Shown: positions 62,101-64,000 of the stretch, one piece after another
How the letters are laid out: each line of letters begins with the position of its first letter
Numbering within the stretch: the first letter of the stretch is position 1
NCBI GenBank assembly: GCA_024803745.1
Contig: JANJXV010000039.1
Span: forward strand, 7,495,001 to 7,559,000
Direction of reading: 5' to 3'
Length of the DNA: 64,000 nt
Origin: Megascapheus bottae
Lineage: Eukaryota > Chordata > Mammalia > Rodentia > Geomyidae
Translations under genes and position numbers: made by a program
Notes under the pieces: generated by a model
Database searches by the model: none
What the model was told of the DNA's origin: nothing
What the model saw: only the letters and a program-made list of their open reading frames with translations

Positions 62101-63512
62101 AATCTCACTTCTTTGAGATTCCCCAACCAGATCCCAAAGACTCTCTCCCGACCAGATCAAGAGACTTCCAGCTCTAACGGTCCCCCCCCACCCACTAGTT
62201 CTCACAAACTCCTAGTACTGCTTCATTCTGTTCTCAAAAATTTCACCCGTGGGGCAGGGAGTTTGGCCTAGTGGTAGGGTGCTTGGTATACACAAAGACC
62301 TGGGTTTGATTCCTTGGTACCACATACCTAGAAAAATCTGGAAGTGGTGCTATAGTTCAAGTGGTAGAGCTCTAGCCTTGAGAAAATCCAAGGACAGTGC
62401 TCAGGCCCTGAGCTCAAGCCCCAGAATGGCAAACAAACAAAAAAATCTCACCCCCGTCTGCTTCTTCAAACCCCCCCCCACCACCACCCTACAATCCTAC
62501 TTCTAAGAGATTTTCATGTCCATCTTCCAAAGATTTCACCCACCCCATGTGGAGAGAGAAACCTCAAACTTGGGGCTGGATGTGATGAGGCACACAAGTA
62601 ATCTCAGCTAATCCTAGCTACTCAGGAGGCTGAGATCTGAGAATCAAGGTTCAAAGCCAGCCCAGGCACAAAAGAACCTGAGAGCCTTATCTCCGATTAA
62701 CCTCTAGAAAAAGGGGAAGGGGGGATTGGCTCAAGGGTAGGGTGGTAGCCTTGAGCTGAAGAGCTCAGGGACAGTGCCCAGACTGAGTTCAAGTCCCATG
62801 ACCCACAAAAATAATAATAATAATAATAATAATAATGAAAAAGTTTAGGTGGATAGGGGAGAGAAGAAAAAAAGAGAGAGACAGAAGCAAAAAGAAACTC
62901 AATTTATCTTAGAGATTGTCCCATCCTGGCCACACCTCCAAATCCTGACTTCCAAAGATCACAGAGAGAGAGAGAAAGAGAGACAGAGAGAGACAGAGAC
63001 AGAGAGAGAGAGACAGAGAGAGATCTATAACCCAGTGCCTACAGAATCTTCAGCTCAAGACCCCCGGAGTGACCTCCCCCACTGCAGTCTCACCATGATC
63101 TAAACCACTGGCAGATACTGGCTGAACAAGCATCCAGAAGCTTTGCACCAGGAGCCCCAGCTAGAAGAAGTCATAGGTCGCTTCTGGGCCAAAGTGGCCC
63201 AGGAGGGGACCCCTGCCCAAAGGAACCTGGGAGATGCCACCCACCTGTGAGTCAGCCTCATGCCCTCTTCCTTGTTCCTCTATCCTGCCACCTTTCTCCC
63301 CACCCCCCAGACATTGAACTCTGAGCTATTTCAATATCCTAGTCCTCTTCATCCCCAGCCTGAGCCCTGGTGGCCCTGGCCCCCCTCCTCTCATGAGCAG
63401 CCCAGGCCTGGGCAAAAAGCGTAAAGTGTCCTTGCTTTTCGACCACCTGGAGACAGAAGAGCTGGCTCAGCATCTCACATACTTAGAGTTCCGGTCCTTC
63501 CAGGCTATCACG
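58048..63512 (+). CDS. RASGRP4: RAS guanyl-releasing protein 4 gene, 5' part (exons 1-6)
   Basis: RASGRP4 is a calcium- and diacylglycerol-regulated guanine-nucleotide exchange factor that loads GTP onto Ras, mainly in mast cells and myeloid cells. Six exons join into 224 codons of a protein of about 670 residues. Present are a basic N-terminus, the Ras exchanger motif (about residues 50-175, [12 protein letters not shown] through [15 protein letters not shown]) and the start of the Ras-GEF catalytic domain ([20 protein letters not shown]). The EF-hand and C1 domains lie beyond the right edge. Paralogues RASGRP1-3 are excluded by the MNRKDSKR start and the [14 protein letters not shown] segment. 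The gene is divergent from RYR1, start codons 6.2 kb apart, as in human. Exon 3 has an odd 3' end (see its entry). Confidence 0.95.
58082..58130 (+). repeat. CA repeat beside RASGRP4 exon 1 donor
   Basis: About 22 CA units starting 11 nt after the GT of the exon 1 donor. Confidence 0.95.
58844..59182 (+). repeat. Two CA repeats in RASGRP4 intron 1
   Basis: (CA)n at 58844-58887 and 59144-59182. Between them, and across 58140-58840 and 59183-59860, I see MIR-like traces near 58700-58790 but no exon. Confidence 0.85.
59880..61045 (+). repeat. Three sense family A SINEs in RASGRP4 intron 1
   Basis: Copies at 59880-60095, 60545-60785 (followed by CCCCCCC and a 24-A run to 60814) and 60815-61030. 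The last ends about 50 bp before exon 2. Confidence 0.85.
61084..61268 (+). CDS. RASGRP4: RASGRP4 exon 2
   Basis: Codons 8-70: [20 protein letters not shown], then [14 protein letters not shown], then the start of the Ras exchanger motif to KCIQSF. Acceptor CCACAG, donor GTGAGT. Confidence 0.95.
61637..61758 (+). CDS. RASGRP4: RASGRP4 exon 3 with unusual 3' end
   Basis: Codons 70-110 of the Ras exchanger motif ([20 protein letters not shown] to LLTSY). Human and mouse, as I recall, continue Tyr-Gln into exon 4. Here Tyr is followed by Pro-Pro-Ser-Ile before an in-frame GTAAGC donor. The alternative GT at 61754 would break the frame. The end is placed at the GTAAGC site because it is in phase and closest to consensus. 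Confidence 0.75.
61887..61942 (+). CDS. RASGRP4: RASGRP4 exon 4
   Basis: Codons 111-129 ([19 protein letters not shown]) of the Ras exchanger motif. 56 bp, too short to appear as an open frame; placed by homology, acceptor ACCAG and donor GTAGGC. Confidence 0.88.
62255..63025 (+). repeat. SINEs, AAT and GA/GACA tracts in RASGRP4 intron 4
   Basis: Family B 62255-62435; family A 62582-62800 with (AAT)n 62809-62836; purine tract of GAGA and GACAGA units 62962-63023. Confidence 0.85.
63115..63246 (+). CDS. RASGRP4: RASGRP4 exon 5
   Basis: Codons 129-173 ([20 protein letters not shown] to LGDATH). End of the Ras exchanger motif. Acceptor GGCAG, donor GTGAGT. Confidence 0.93.
63359..63512 (+). 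CDS. RASGRP4: RASGRP4 exon 6
   Basis: Codons 173-224: a Pro/Gly linker ([15 protein letters not shown]), then [20 protein letters not shown] entering the Ras-GEF domain. Ends FQAIT with donor GTGAGA; exon 7 is beyond the window. Confidence 0.95.
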
Positions 63513-63629
63513 GTGAGAATCCCTCTCTACGCGCCTCCTCAATCAGGGCACAGATGCAGGGGTGCTTGCATAGGCAAGCTCTTAAACTGTCAAATTTAGC
63601 AGCCAGAGGCTCCACGAAAATGAGTTAAG

Positions 63630-63998
63630 CTGAATGAACGCAGAGCCCCTGGGTTCAAATCCCATCAGCTCCTTCTTACCTGGGTAACTAGTATCTTAAT
63701 GTCACTGGGATTCATTTATAAACTAAGGGTCATAATAGTTCATCAAGTGGCTGGAGGAATGAAAGGTCTCATTTTAAAAATGCTTACGACAAAGGCAGAG
63801 ACTGGTAATTCACACCTGTAATCCTAGCTACTCAAGAGGCTGAGATCCCAGTTCAAAGCCAGCCTGGGTAGGAAAGTCTGTGAGACTTTGATCTCCCATA
63901 AATCATCAAAAAGACACAAGTGGGGCTGTGCCTCAAGAGGTAGAGCACCAATCTCGAGCACAAAAGCTCAGAGACAGTGCTCAAGTGCAAGCTCCAGG
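63630..63998 (+). repeat. MIR fragment and family A SINE in RASGRP4 intron 6
   Basis: MIR-like 63630-63740 (CCTGGGTTCAAATCCCATCA) and a sense family A SINE at 63795-63998, running to the window edge. Confidence 0.7.
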
Positions 63999-64000
63999 AC

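Overview
The window is mammalian nuclear DNA, most likely from a rodent. The rodent call rests on 7SL-derived B1 monomers (for example 4784-4874 and 52262-52365), on ID-like tRNA-derived SINEs, and on a very dense set of dimeric SINEs that end in a shared tRNA-like module. I saw no murid-type B2 elements. From memory the dimers resemble those of geomyoid rodents (kangaroo rats, pocket mice), but that finer placement is only moderately supported. The window holds no prokaryotic genes, operons or CRISPR arrays.

Two genes are present, head to head. The minus strand from 51832 down to 473 carries the first 54 coding exons of RYR1, the skeletal-muscle sarcoplasmic-reticulum calcium-release channel. 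I placed every exon by translation and by splice-site phase. They join without a frame break into 2849 codons, a little over half of the roughly 5000-residue protein; the C-terminal half with the pore lies beyond the left edge. The part present covers the N-terminal inositol-trisphosphate-receptor-like and MIR domains, the first RIH region, three SPRY domains, RyR repeats 1-2, divergent regions 2 and 3, the second helical solenoid with the FKBP-contact valine-proline pair, and RyR repeats 3-4 up to the serine phosphorylation site. The plus strand from 58048 to the right edge carries the first six coding exons of RASGRP4 (224 codons): N-terminus, Ras exchanger motif and the start of the Ras-GEF catalytic domain. 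The RYR1/RASGRP4 order and orientation match the human 19q13 neighbourhood. The two genes are not known to share a pathway; RYR1 acts in excitation-contraction coupling and RASGRP4 in mast-cell and myeloid Ras signalling.

By region: 1-11.8 kb, RYR1 exons 35-54 with short introns; 11.8-25.2 kb, exons 26-34, with two large degenerate TGGA arrays and many SINEs; 25.2-38.2 kb, exons 13-25; 38.2-47.2 kb, exons 2-12, with a CCTCAGAC minisatellite in intron 2; 47.2-51.8 kb, intron 1 with a split old L1; 51.8-52.1 kb, exon 1 and a CpG-rich promoter; 52.1-58.0 kb, intergenic, SINE-rich and carrying one solo LTR; 58.0-64 kb, RASGRP4.

Two SINE families recur and are named below. Family A is a B1-like head joined to a tRNA-like tail. 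Family B is an ID-like (tRNA-Ala-type) head joined to the same tail. Strand gives the orientation of the element. The most unusual signals are a cluster of octamer-like ATGCAAA/ATGCTAAT motifs in RYR1 intron 49, a 75-bp perfect inverted repeat in intron 28, a GC-AG intron 32, a triple AGGTCA repeat beside exon 16, and a solo LTR with an intact 6-bp target duplication inside a SINE.
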